DNA of 64,000 nt, from NCBI RefSeq assembly GCF_003634095.1, contig NZ_RBIR01000013.1:1-64000 (forward strand), written 5' to 3'. This DNA is from Arthrobacter oryzae. Its GTDB lineage: Bacteria > Actinomycetota > Actinomycetes > Actinomycetales > Micrococcaceae. This document shows, one piece after another, positions 54,324 to 61,848 of this stretch. The notes under the pieces were generated by a model. It was not told where the DNA came from. It saw nothing but the letters and a program-made list of their open reading frames with translations, and searched no databases. The position numbers were made by a program, and so were the translations under genes. The stretch's first letter is position 1; the number at the start of each line of letters is the position of its first letter.

Positions 54324-54761
54324 TCAGGGCTGGTCGGGCTGCTCACGGGAGAGCTGTTCGTCGATCAGGTCCCGGATCTGGAGGAGCGTCTCAGAGGAGA
54401 GGCCGTCCAGCTGGCGGGCGGCAAAGTTGCGTACCTTGTTGGCCCGCATGGAGGCGAGCAGTTCCAGCTGCGCCTCCACTCGGGGCGGAAGCTCGTCGTC
54501 GCCGTCGATCAGGTAGTTCTCGCTTACCCCGAAGAACCTTGCCAGGTTCTGCAGGAGTTCGACCTTCTTGACCGCCGGTCCTGTGCCCGATCGCATGTAG
54601 TGCCACCTTGCGCGAGAGAGCGGCGAGCCGGCAGCGGCCATGGCGTCCCGGACGTCGGCGAACGTGATCTTCCGGCCCTCGGCTTCGGCGGTGTCCAGGA
54701 GGATGTTCAGCTTGCGGGCGAGGGCAAGGCCCGGCGCGGAAGTCGGCTGGTCGCTGCTCAC
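54324..54761 (-). CDS. XRE-family transcriptional regulator of the ImmA module
   Basis: This is a 145-residue protein from the GTG at 54761, preferred because GAAAGAGG lies 6 nt upstream. The ATG at 54776 lacks a site. The HTH lies at about residues 25-75 (TFADVRDAMAAAGSPLSRARWHYMRSGTG, then LARFFGVSENYLIDGD). The C-terminal helices could hold the cleavage site for the ImmA-like protease. Two operator-like palindromes lie upstream. Confidence 0.85.
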   Translation of the reverse strand: MSSDQPTSAPGLALARKLNILLDTAEAEGRKITFADVRDAMAAAGSPLSRARWHYMRSGTGPAVKKVELLQNLARFFGVSENYLIDGDDELPPRVEAQLELLASMRANKVRNFAARQLDGLSSETLLQIRDLIDEQLSREQPDQP

Positions 54762-54835
54762 GGTGGCCTCTTTCATCAGACGAATATCATGCGACCGGGC
54801 GTGTCCCGAGATGTCGGTTCGCTTGCGATTCTAAC

Positions 54836-54894
54836 AGATTAGACATGTCTAATCTTTCCGGGTACGCTCAGGACGAGAAATTGGACGTGTCCAA
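54836..54894 (-). promoter_or_regulatory. Paired XRE operators
   Basis: AGATTAGACATGTCTAATCT (54836-54855) is a perfect 20-bp palindrome. TTGGAC-GT-GTCCAA (54881-54894) repeats its core as TTRGAC-N2-GTCYAA. Centres are 42 bp apart, four helical turns. A minus-strand -10 TAGAAT lies just inside, so the sites fit autorepression of the XRE gene. The remaining spacer to 55111 has no convincing gene. Confidence 0.72.
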
Positions 54895-55111
54895 TGCCTC
54901 GCCTGCAGGGGGCGGCAAAATTGCCGCCCGATGCGTCGCGGTTCGGCCAGGAGTGTGCATTGGGGGGACGCCTGGCCGGGTCCCGGCGTTGTCCCGGACC
55001 TTGCCAGCCATCCGGCCACGGCGGTCCGCACGGCCCCGGTCCTCTTGCCACCGGCCGCCTGCAAGAACATAGTTGAGGGAATTCACGAACCCCGGCACTA
55101 GGCAGGCGACC

Positions 55112-55891
55112 ATGCTGAACAACGGTCTTCCGGAAAACGGCTTGCTGGACGGCAAGACCGCCCTGATCTACGGCGGCGGCGGGGCGGTCGGCGGGGCCGT
55201 GGCGAGGGCATTCGCGGCCGAAGGCGCCATGGTCCACATCGCAGGAAGGACCGAGTCGCGGCTGGAGAAAGTGGCCCGCGATATTCGCGAAGCCGGCGGA
55301 ACAGCCGAAACGGCCGTCGTCGATGCCCTGGATGAAGAGCAGGTGGACGCCTTCGTGAACCGGGTGGCGAAGAAGAGCAGGAGGATTGATATCTCCTTCA
55401 ATGTGATCTCGTTCGGCGACGTCCAGCAGCCGCTTATGGAAATTGACGCGGACGACTTCACCCGTCCCATCACACTGGCCGCGCGTACTCACTTTCTCAC
55501 CACCCGCGCGGCGGCCGTGCACATGGTCAAGCAGCGCTCCGGCGTCGTGCTCATGTTCGGTGGCTCGGGACCGCAGACCGTTCACGGCCTGGGCGGGTTC
55601 AAGGTGGCGCTGGACGCGATGGAGGGACTGCGCCGGCAATGGGCCCTTGAGCTGGGAAAGCACGGGATCCGGGTGGTCACCATGGTCACCGGCGGCATTA
55701 TCGAAACCATCCCGTGGCAGGCCGAAAGCCGGGAGGAGATCGTGGTGGAGATCGCCAGAACCGCACACCTGAACCGCACGGCCACCCTGACGGACGTGGG
55801 CAACGTGGCCTGCTTCGTCGTCTCGGACAAGGCGGCGGCCATCACCGACGCGACGGTCAACATTTCCTCCGGCGCGATCGTGGACTACTGA
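55112..55891 (+). CDS. Atypical short-chain dehydrogenase/reductase
   Basis: This is a 259-residue SDR-fold protein. The N-terminal nucleotide motif is YGGGGAVGGAVARAF, with NVISFG in place of NNAG. The catalytic YxxxK is replaced by HGLGGFKVALDAMEG, so the Tyr is missing although the Lys is kept. It may be a non-canonical reductase, enoyl reductase-like enzyme or a pseudo-enzyme. The start MLNNGLPEN follows AGGCAGG. It is convergent with the GntR gene, 5 bp away. Confidence 0.82.
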   Translation: MLNNGLPENGLLDGKTALIYGGGGAVGGAVARAFAAEGAMVHIAGRTESRLEKVARDIREAGGTAETAVVDALDEEQVDAFVNRVAKKSRRIDISFNVISFGDVQQPLMEIDADDFTRPITLAARTHFLTTRAAAVHMVKQRSGVVLMFGGSGPQTVHGLGGFKVALDAMEGLRRQWALELGKHGIRVVTMVTGGIIETIPWQAESREEIVVEIARTAHLNRTATLTDVGNVACFVVSDKAAAITDATVNISSGAIVDY

Positions 55892-55896
55892 CGCCG

Positions 55897-56556
55897 CTAG
55901 GCCACCAGGTTGGAGGCCGCCACATCCATGTGTTCGAGGATTGTTGTGCGGGCCAGAACGGCGTCGCCGGTCTCGATCGCGGCGACGATGTCGTGGTGCC
56001 GGTCCACACTCATGTTGCTGACGGCCCGTTCAATCCCGGCGAACATGATGGACATCCGGATGGAACCCTCCAGCGATTCCCAGGAGTGAAGCAGAGTCTC
56101 GTTTCCGGTAAGCCGGCACAGGGTCCGGTGGAACTCGAGGTCGGATTCGATCCGTTCCTCCAGGCTCCCCTCGGCGGCCGCCGACATGGCGTCGATCGCC
56201 GAGCGCAGGGACGCGATCACGGAAGCCCGGTCCGGCAGCTCGCACAGCGTGCGGACTGCGAGCGACTCCAGTGCCGCCCGGACTGCGAAGATGTCCCGGA
56301 TTTCCTTGCCATCCAGATGCCGGACGGACAGCCGACCGCGCGGTCCGGCGGAGAGCAGTCCTTCCTGCTCCAGTTGGCGCAGAGCCTCGCGGAGTGTTCC
56401 CCGGCTGATCTGGAGCATGTCGGAAAGTTCCGTCTCCACCAGATGCCTGCCGGGTTCGAGTTCACCGCTGGTGATGGCCGTGCGCAGGGCGGATAGCGCC
56501 TGCTCGCGGAGGCTCATCTTTGCGAGTCCGAGCAGCGGGGCTGTTGCTCCGGCCAT
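55897..56556 (-). CDS. GntR/FadR-family (FCD) regulator of the downstream sugar/polyol cluster
   Basis: This 219-residue protein has an N-terminal winged HTH (ALRTAITSGELEPGRHLVETELSDMLQISRGTLREALRQLEQEGLL) and an FCD ligand domain with D/H metal or ligand residues (ESDLEFHRTLC, HHDIVAAI). GAGGACAG lies upstream of the ATG. Two TGT-NN-ACA sites in its own promoter and three in the divergent promoter at 60 kb indicate that it autoregulates and controls the catabolic genes. Confidence 0.9.
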   Translation of the reverse strand: MAGATAPLLGLAKMSLREQALSALRTAITSGELEPGRHLVETELSDMLQISRGTLREALRQLEQEGLLSAGPRGRLSVRHLDGKEIRDIFAVRAALESLAVRTLCELPDRASVIASLRSAIDAMSAAAEGSLEERIESDLEFHRTLCRLTGNETLLHSWESLEGSIRMSIMFAGIERAVSNMSVDRHHDIVAAIETGDAVLARTTILEHMDVAASNLVA

Positions 56557-56579
56557 GGTCTGTCCTCACTGTCAGTGGT

Positions 56580-56606
56580 CAACTGTTTACAGTTGGTGTG
56601 TTAACA
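56580..56606 (-). promoter_or_regulatory. GntR operators in the gntR promoter
   Basis: CAACTGT-TT-ACAGTTG (56580-56595) is a perfect 7-bp inverted repeat, followed by TGTTAACA (56599-56606). The same TGT-NN-ACA core recurs three times at 60016-60092. Confidence 0.75.
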
Positions 56607-56670
56607 GTTGATGGTACGGCACGCGCGCGGGGCCGGCAGCTGCCGGCCCCGCGGCGGCCCCAAGCTGGCC

Positions 56671-57663
56671 TCAGCCGAGTTCGGCCAGGACCTTGGCGAC
56701 GATCCGCTGCACGGAGAGACCGTACCGATCGTGCAGGGTGGGCAGTGCGCCGGCGTCGAGGAACTCATCGGGTAGCGCCACCGGCACCACCCGTTTGCCG
56801 AGTCCGGCGGTGACCACGGCCGCGGCGACGGTCTCGAAGAGGCCGCCCACCACGCTGTGGTTCTCCAGCGTCACCGCGAGGCGGTCGGTGTTCAGCTCGG
56901 CGAGGACCGTCGCGGCGTCGAACGGCTTGATCGTGGGGGCGTGCACGACGGCGACGTCCACGTGGTGCGCCGCCAGCGCCTCGGCGGCCTGCAGCGCCCG
57001 CATGGTCATGAGCCCGCTGGAGATGAAAACGACGTCGTTGCCCCCGCGCAGGACTTTCGCCTTGCCGAGCTCGAACGTGTAGTCGTACTCGTCCAGCACG
57101 GTGGGGACGTTGCCGCGCAGCAGCCGCAGGTACGTGGGACCTTCGCTGGCCGCCAGTTGCGGGACGGCCTGTTCGATGTCCAGGGAGTCGCACGGGTCCA
57201 CGATGGTCAGGTTGGGCATGCCGCGGAAGATCGCCATGTCCTCGGTCGCCTGGTGGCTGGGGCCGTAGCCGGTGGTCAGCCCGGGGAGCCCGCCGACGAT
57301 GTTGACGTTGAGGTTCGGCTCGGCGGCGTCCAGGCACAGGAAATCGTAGGCGCGCCGGGCGGCGAACACCGAGTACGTGGACGCGAACGGGATCAGACCC
57401 GTCTCCGCCAGACCGGCCGCGGCGCCGAAGAGCAGCTGCTCGGCCATGCCCATCTGGAAAAAGCGTTCCGGGAAGGCCTGGGCGAAGATGTGCATGTCGG
57501 TGTACTTGCCCAGGTCCGCGGTCAGGCCCACGATTTTCCCGTTCTCCTGCGCGGCCTTGACTAGGGCGTGCCCGAAGGGTGCGGACGCGGTCTTCTGGCC
57601 CGGATCCGCGAAAGACGCGATCATGGCCGAGGTCTTCAGCTTGGGTGTGGTGGCGGTGCTCAT
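56671..57663 (-). CDS. Transketolase, C-terminal subunit
   Basis: This 330-residue protein carries the pyrimidine-binding and C-terminal domains of a split transketolase (MGMAEQLLFGAAAGLAETGLIPFASTYSVFAARRAYDF, and TGYGPSHQATEDMAIFRGMPNLTIVDP). The conserved Glu that activates thiamine diphosphate is in MGMAEQ. It overlaps the N-terminal subunit gene by ATGA. In this cluster it probably processes erythrose-4-phosphate or another ketose phosphate. A frame extending to 58044 is a shadow of the partner gene. Confidence 0.92.
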   Translation of the reverse strand: MSTATTPKLKTSAMIASFADPGQKTASAPFGHALVKAAQENGKIVGLTADLGKYTDMHIFAQAFPERFFQMGMAEQLLFGAAAGLAETGLIPFASTYSVFAARRAYDFLCLDAAEPNLNVNIVGGLPGLTTGYGPSHQATEDMAIFRGMPNLTIVDPCDSLDIEQAVPQLAASEGPTYLRLLRGNVPTVLDEYDYTFELGKAKVLRGGNDVVFISSGLMTMRALQAAEALAAHHVDVAVVHAPTIKPFDAATVLAELNTDRLAVTLENHSVVGGLFETVAAAVVTAGLGKRVVPVALPDEFLDAGALPTLHDRYGLSVQRIVAKVLAELG

Positions 57664-58559
57664 CGTGCGGCCTTTCCTTCGAATCCTGCGGTCAGCTGCT
57701 CGCGGCAGAGCTGCCATTCGTGTTCTTCGATGCGCATGAAGTGCGCCTTCTCGCGGTCTTCGAGCAGCGGAACGCCGCGGCCCACCTTCGTGTCGCACAG
57801 GATCACGGAGGGACGTCCGACGCCGGCGGCCTGGGCGGCGGCCTTGTCGAATGCGGCGAGCAGCGCGCCGGCGTCGTTCCCGTCCACGCGCTGGGTGAAC
57901 CAGCCGAAGGCCTCCCACTTTTCGGTGACGGGCTCGGTGCGCAGCACGGTGTCGGTCTTCCCGTCGGCCTGCAGGGCGTTGATGTCCACCATCGCGGTGA
58001 GGTTGCCAAGCTGGTGGTGGTGCGCGCCCATCGCGGCCTCCCACGTGGAGCCTTCGTCGAGTTCGCCGTCGGAGAGGAAGTTGTAGACCCGGGCGTCCGA
58101 GCCCTGGTACCGCAGGCCCAAGGCGGAGCCGACGGCGATGGAGAGCCCGTGGCCGAGGGAGCCGCCGGAGATCTCCATGCCGGGCGTGTAGGTGGACATC
58201 CCGGACATCGGCAGCCGTGAATTGTCCGAGCCGTAGGTCTCCAGTTCGGTGACGGGGATGATCCCGGCCTCGGCGAGGGCCGCGTAGTGGCCGATTGCGT
58301 AATGGCCGGTGGAGAGCAGGAACCGGTCGCGTTCCTCCCAGTGGGGATCCTCGGCGCGGAACCGGAGCTGGTCCGCGTAGACAACCGCCAGCATGTCCGC
58401 CGCGCCGAGGGCCTGGCCCACGTAGCCCTGGCCCTGGACCTCGCCCATGTTCAGGGCGTGGTGCCGGATCCGGAACGCGGCGCGGGTAACCCGCTCAAGG
58501 CGTTCTGCCCCGACGTCGGAGGCGTTGCCGCCGGTTGCTTTTTCCTGTGTGAGAACCAC
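57660..58559 (-). CDS. Transketolase, N-terminal subunit
   Basis: This is a 299-residue thiamine diphosphate-binding half. The motif SDGELDEGSTWEAAM, followed by LTAMVDIN, is the TPP/Mg site, and GGSLGHGLSIAVG and LSTGHYAIGHYA are family blocks. I choose the GTG at 58559 (GAAAGG 7 nt upstream). A TTG at 58574 is also in frame. It partners with the C-terminal subunit encoded immediately downstream. Split transketolases are typical of dedicated sugar catabolic clusters. Confidence 0.92.
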   Translation of the reverse strand: MVLTQEKATGGNASDVGAERLERVTRAAFRIRHHALNMGEVQGQGYVGQALGAADMLAVVYADQLRFRAEDPHWEERDRFLLSTGHYAIGHYAALAEAGIIPVTELETYGSDNSRLPMSGMSTYTPGMEISGGSLGHGLSIAVGSALGLRYQGSDARVYNFLSDGELDEGSTWEAAMGAHHHQLGNLTAMVDINALQADGKTDTVLRTEPVTEKWEAFGWFTQRVDGNDAGALLAAFDKAAAQAAGVGRPSVILCDTKVGRGVPLLEDREKAHFMRIEEHEWQLCREQLTAGFEGKAAR

Positions 58560-58625
58560 AATTCTGCCTTTCAAAAGTGAGGTGACGAGCTTGTGGAGGC
58601 CTGCGGCGGCGTCCGGGGCGCGTTG

Positions 58626-59963
58626 CTACGCCGTCACGCGGGCGGGCGTGCTTTTGGTGGCTGCGTCCGCGAGCTGACGTTCGCGCTTGCCCCAGGTTTC
58701 ACGGGTGGCGACGGCGGCCCACAGTCCGATGGCGGCGTAGGTGCCGAAGAGCAGCGCCGGGCCCATCCAGCCGAAGCTGACGAACAGCAGGGTGGTGATG
58801 AACGGGGTGAAGCCGGAGACCATGGCCGAGATCTGGTATGCCAGCGAGGCGCCGGAGGCGCGGGTCTTGGCCTGGAAGAGCTCCGGGAACCAGGCGCCCT
58901 GGGCGCCGGCGAGCGAGTTCTGGCACACGGCGTAGGAGATGACGAGGGTGGCGATGATGAAGATGAACAGGCCGGTGTTGACCAGGAGGAACATCGGGAC
59001 GGCGAACGCCACCGCGAAGGCGCAGGACCAGATGTAGAGCGGGCGCCGGCCGATCCGGTCGGTCAGGCGGGCCCAGGCCTGCGTGGCGAAGATGCCGATT
59101 GCGGAGGCGACGCAGAGGGCCACGAGCGTCTGGGTCTTGTCGGCCAGGTGCTGGGTGTTCAGGTAGGAAATCATGTAGGTGATGGACACGGCGTAGCCTG
59201 CGGTCTCGGCGATGCGGAGGCCGATGCCCTTGACGATGTTGCGCCAGTCGGTCTTCAGGACCTCCGTAATGGGCGACTTCACGATGTCGCCGCTGTCCTT
59301 GACCTCGTCGAAGACCGGGGACTCGGGGACCTTGGAGCGGATGATGAGCCCGACGACCACCAGCACGATGCTGGCGAGGAACGGGATGCGCCAGGCGAGT
59401 TCGCCGCCGAGCTGGGCGCTGGCGAGGAACACGAGGTTGGCCAGCAGGAGCCCGACCGGGAAGCCGGCCTGGACCATTCCGGTGTACTTGCCCTTGGACT
59501 TCCAGGGCGCGTGCTCGTAGCTCATGAGGATGGCGCCGCCCCATTCCGCGCCGAAGGCCAGGCCCTGGATGATCCGGACGAACACGAGCAAGGCGGGAGC
59601 CATGAGGCCGACCTGGCCGTAGGTGGGGAGCAGCCCGATCACGAAGGTGGCAATGCCCATCAGGATCAGGGAGGCCACCAGGACGGGCTTGCGGCCGAGC
59701 TTGTCACCGAGGTGGCCCCCGATGATGCCGCCGATCGGGCGGGCCGCGAAGCCGACGCCGAGCGTGGCGAAGGCGGCCAGCGTTCCCGTCACCGGATCGC
59801 CGGTGGGGAAGAACGCGGTGCCGAAGTACAGGGCCGCGGCCGTTCCGAAACCAATGAAGTCGTACGTTTCGATCACTGCGCCGACGCTGGAGCCGATCGC
59901 GACGCGACGGGCGTCCTTCGTGCCGTGCACAGGGCCCCGCATGGTGAGAGCTTCGTTGCTCAT
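58626..59963 (-). CDS. MFS transporter, metabolite:H+ symporter type
   Basis: This 445-residue, 12-helix transporter resembles the MHS group. Motifs include VIETYDFIGFGTAAAL in helix 1, GGHLGDKLGRKPVLV after helix 2, and the EWGGAILM and RIGRRPLYI segments. AAAGGG lies 6 nt before ATG. It is first in the minus-strand operon with the split transketolase, and its promoter overlaps GntR operators. It probably imports the cluster's substrate, either a polyol, ketose or sugar acid. Confidence 0.9.
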   Translation of the reverse strand: MSNEALTMRGPVHGTKDARRVAIGSSVGAVIETYDFIGFGTAAALYFGTAFFPTGDPVTGTLAAFATLGVGFAARPIGGIIGGHLGDKLGRKPVLVASLILMGIATFVIGLLPTYGQVGLMAPALLVFVRIIQGLAFGAEWGGAILMSYEHAPWKSKGKYTGMVQAGFPVGLLLANLVFLASAQLGGELAWRIPFLASIVLVVVGLIIRSKVPESPVFDEVKDSGDIVKSPITEVLKTDWRNIVKGIGLRIAETAGYAVSITYMISYLNTQHLADKTQTLVALCVASAIGIFATQAWARLTDRIGRRPLYIWSCAFAVAFAVPMFLLVNTGLFIFIIATLVISYAVCQNSLAGAQGAWFPELFQAKTRASGASLAYQISAMVSGFTPFITTLLFVSFGWMGPALLFGTYAAIGLWAAVATRETWGKRERQLADAATKSTPARVTA

Positions 59964-60014
59964 GTCAATCCCTTTCGAAGAGAGCTGCCGGCGCTTCCGC
60001 GGCGACACTGTCGA

Positions 60015-60108
60015 CTGTTAACAGATGATACGCCAGTGTGACCCGCGCCATAAGTAATGTCAACAGTCAACTTCAAGGGTTGACTGTTGACAGTCAACTT
60101 TGTAGTGT
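60015..60108. promoter_or_regulatory. Divergent promoter with three GntR operators
   Basis: CTGTTAACAG (60015-60024), TGTCAACAG (60058-60066) and GTTGACTGTTGACAGTCAAC (60079-60098) share the TGT-NN-ACA core. TTGACT-N17-TAGTGT (60080-60108) is a plus-strand promoter overlapped by the third site. TTATGG-N17-TATCAT reads toward the MFS gene, with its start point on the first site. Confidence 0.75.
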
Positions 60109-60157
60109 GGTCCACATCACCACCGCCCTCGGGGGCACGACCAGAGGATCAACGACG

Positions 60158-60982
60158 ATGTTCAATTCCCGGCTCGGCTGCTCGTCCATCAGCTTCCGCC
60201 ACCAGGACCTCCCCACGGCCCTGCGGACCATAGCGGACCTGGGCTTCGAGGAAATCGATCTCGGCGCCCTCCCCGGGGTGTGCGATCACGTCCCGTACGA
60301 CCTCGACGCCGCGGCCGTCGCCGCCGTGACGGCCGACGTTGTTGCCTCCGGGCTGCGGGTCCGGTCGGTCAACGGGGACATCGGGGACCTGAACGCCGTC
60401 CTCGACGCCGGCGCGCAGTCCGCCCGGGGCCGGCACCTTGACGCCCTCCTCACCCTCGCGGCCGGTGCCGGCGCCAGGGCCCTTGTGCTGCCCTGTGGCG
60501 CCCTCGGCCACGAGCCGGTCCGCGGCATCGACGAGGACCTGGACACCGTGGCCGCTCAGCTCATCGGGGCCCGGCGGCGGGCGCAGGAGTTCGGCGTCGA
60601 GCTCTGGACCGAGTCACTGCACTTCCTGCGCTTCTGCTGGAACCTGGAGCGCGCGGAACGGCTGGCGGAGCGGCTGGCCGGCTCCGGCGTCGGGATCGTC
60701 ATGGACTTCAGCCACATCGTGGCCGCCGGGGAGGACCCGCTGGACTACCTCGAACGGCACCAGGGCCGGATCGCCCACGTCCATCTGCGCGATGCCGTGC
60801 CGGGGAACATCAACCTCAGCATCGGCAACGGCCACGCCGATTTCGCCGCCGGGCTGGGCGCCCTCGCTGCCCGCGGGTACACCGGCCACTTCTCCCTGGA
60901 GCTGGAGACCCGCGACGTCACCCACGGGGAACGCCCGGCAGCCGCCGCCAAGGCCGCCAGCTTCATCACCGACCTCATCTGA
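60158..60982 (+). CDS. TIM-barrel sugar phosphate isomerase/epimerase (AP_endonuc_2 fold)
   Basis: This is a 274-residue protein with the xylose isomerase-like TIM-barrel pattern: CSSISFRHQDLPTALRTIADLGFEEIDLG, VELWTESLHF, VGIVMDFSHIVAAGEDP, HVHLRDAVPG and HFSLELETRD. These supply the metal-binding E, D, H and E residues. Known members of this fold in tetritol clusters isomerise L-erythrulose-1-phosphate (LerI/EryH), and others act on apiose or hydroxypyruvate. The start after AGAGGA excludes a 40-codon upstream extension that covers the operators. Confidence 0.88.
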   Translation: MFNSRLGCSSISFRHQDLPTALRTIADLGFEEIDLGALPGVCDHVPYDLDAAAVAAVTADVVASGLRVRSVNGDIGDLNAVLDAGAQSARGRHLDALLTLAAGAGARALVLPCGALGHEPVRGIDEDLDTVAAQLIGARRRAQEFGVELWTESLHFLRFCWNLERAERLAERLAGSGVGIVMDFSHIVAAGEDPLDYLERHQGRIAHVHLRDAVPGNINLSIGNGHADFAAGLGALAARGYTGHFSLELETRDVTHGERPAAAAKAASFITDLI

Positions 60983-61015
60983 CTTTCCACACCGACGAAC
61001 AACCCAAGGAGCATC

Positions 61016-61792
61016 ATGAGCAACACCATCCAGCGCACCGCCGTCCTCACCGGAGCCACCTCGGACCGGGGCATCGGCATCACCACCGCACGCCGCTACG
61101 CCAGCCAGGGCTGGGCCGTGGTGATCCTGGACCTCGACGGCGAGAAGTCCGCCAAGGTCGCCGCGGACATCGGCAATGAATTCAACGTTCCGGCCTTCGG
61201 CCACGAGATCGACGTCGCCAACGAGGACTCCGTCACCGCCGCCCACCAGGCCGTGGCCGCCGAGGTCCGCGCCGGCAACCTGCCCGCCGTCGGCGCCCTG
61301 GCCAACATCGCCGGCATCACCTCCCCGGTGCCGTTCCTGGAAACCACCCTGGACCTCTGGAACAAGGTCATGGCCGTGAACGCCACGGGCACCTACCTGG
61401 TCACCAAGGCGTTCCTGCCGGACATGATCGCCAGCGGCTGGGGCCGGATCGTGAACATGTCCTCCGTCTCGGCCCAGCGCGGCGGCGGCGTCTTCGGCAA
61501 GGTCCCCTACTCCGCGGCGAAGGCGGCCATCCTCGGCTTCACCAAGGCCCTGGCCCGCGAAATCGGCGCCACCGGCGTCACAGTCAACGCCATCACCCCG
61601 GGCGCCGTGGACACGAACATCCGGGTGGGCAGCACTGAGGAACAGGAAGCTGCCATCAACGCTGGCATCCCGCTGGGCCGCAACGCCAGCACCGAGGAAA
61701 TCGCGGCCGTCATTACTTTCCTGTCCTCCGAGGAATCCGCCTACCTCACCGGAACCACCATCGACATCAACGGCGGAAGCCACATCCACTAG
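61016..61792 (+). CDS. Short-chain dehydrogenase, candidate polyol dehydrogenase
   Basis: This 258-residue classical SDR has LTGATSDRGIGITTA, acidic DLD after strand 2 (NAD preference), ANIAGI, MSSVSAQRGGG and YSAAK. It lies between the TIM-barrel isomerase and the DhaK-type kinase. D-threitol dehydrogenase (DthD) of mycobacterial tetritol pathways is an SDR in the same context, so oxidation of a polyol to a ketose is the leading idea. The substrate is unproven. Its ribosome-binding site AAGGAG is strong. Confidence 0.9.
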   Translation: MSNTIQRTAVLTGATSDRGIGITTARRYASQGWAVVILDLDGEKSAKVAADIGNEFNVPAFGHEIDVANEDSVTAAHQAVAAEVRAGNLPAVGALANIAGITSPVPFLETTLDLWNKVMAVNATGTYLVTKAFLPDMIASGWGRIVNMSSVSAQRGGGVFGKVPYSAAKAAILGFTKALAREIGATGVTVNAITPGAVDTNIRVGSTEEQEAAINAGIPLGRNASTEEIAAVITFLSSEESAYLTGTTIDINGGSHIH

Positions 61793-61848
61793 CAGCCGCA
61801 CTGCTCAGTAATCGAGTCAGACCACCGGCGCAGCCGAGAGAGCCCACG

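Noticed and set aside
54845..55072. 75-residue plus-strand frame between the XRE and SDR genes
   Set aside because: It starts inside the operator palindrome, has no ribosome-binding site and is Arg/Pro-rich without a motif.
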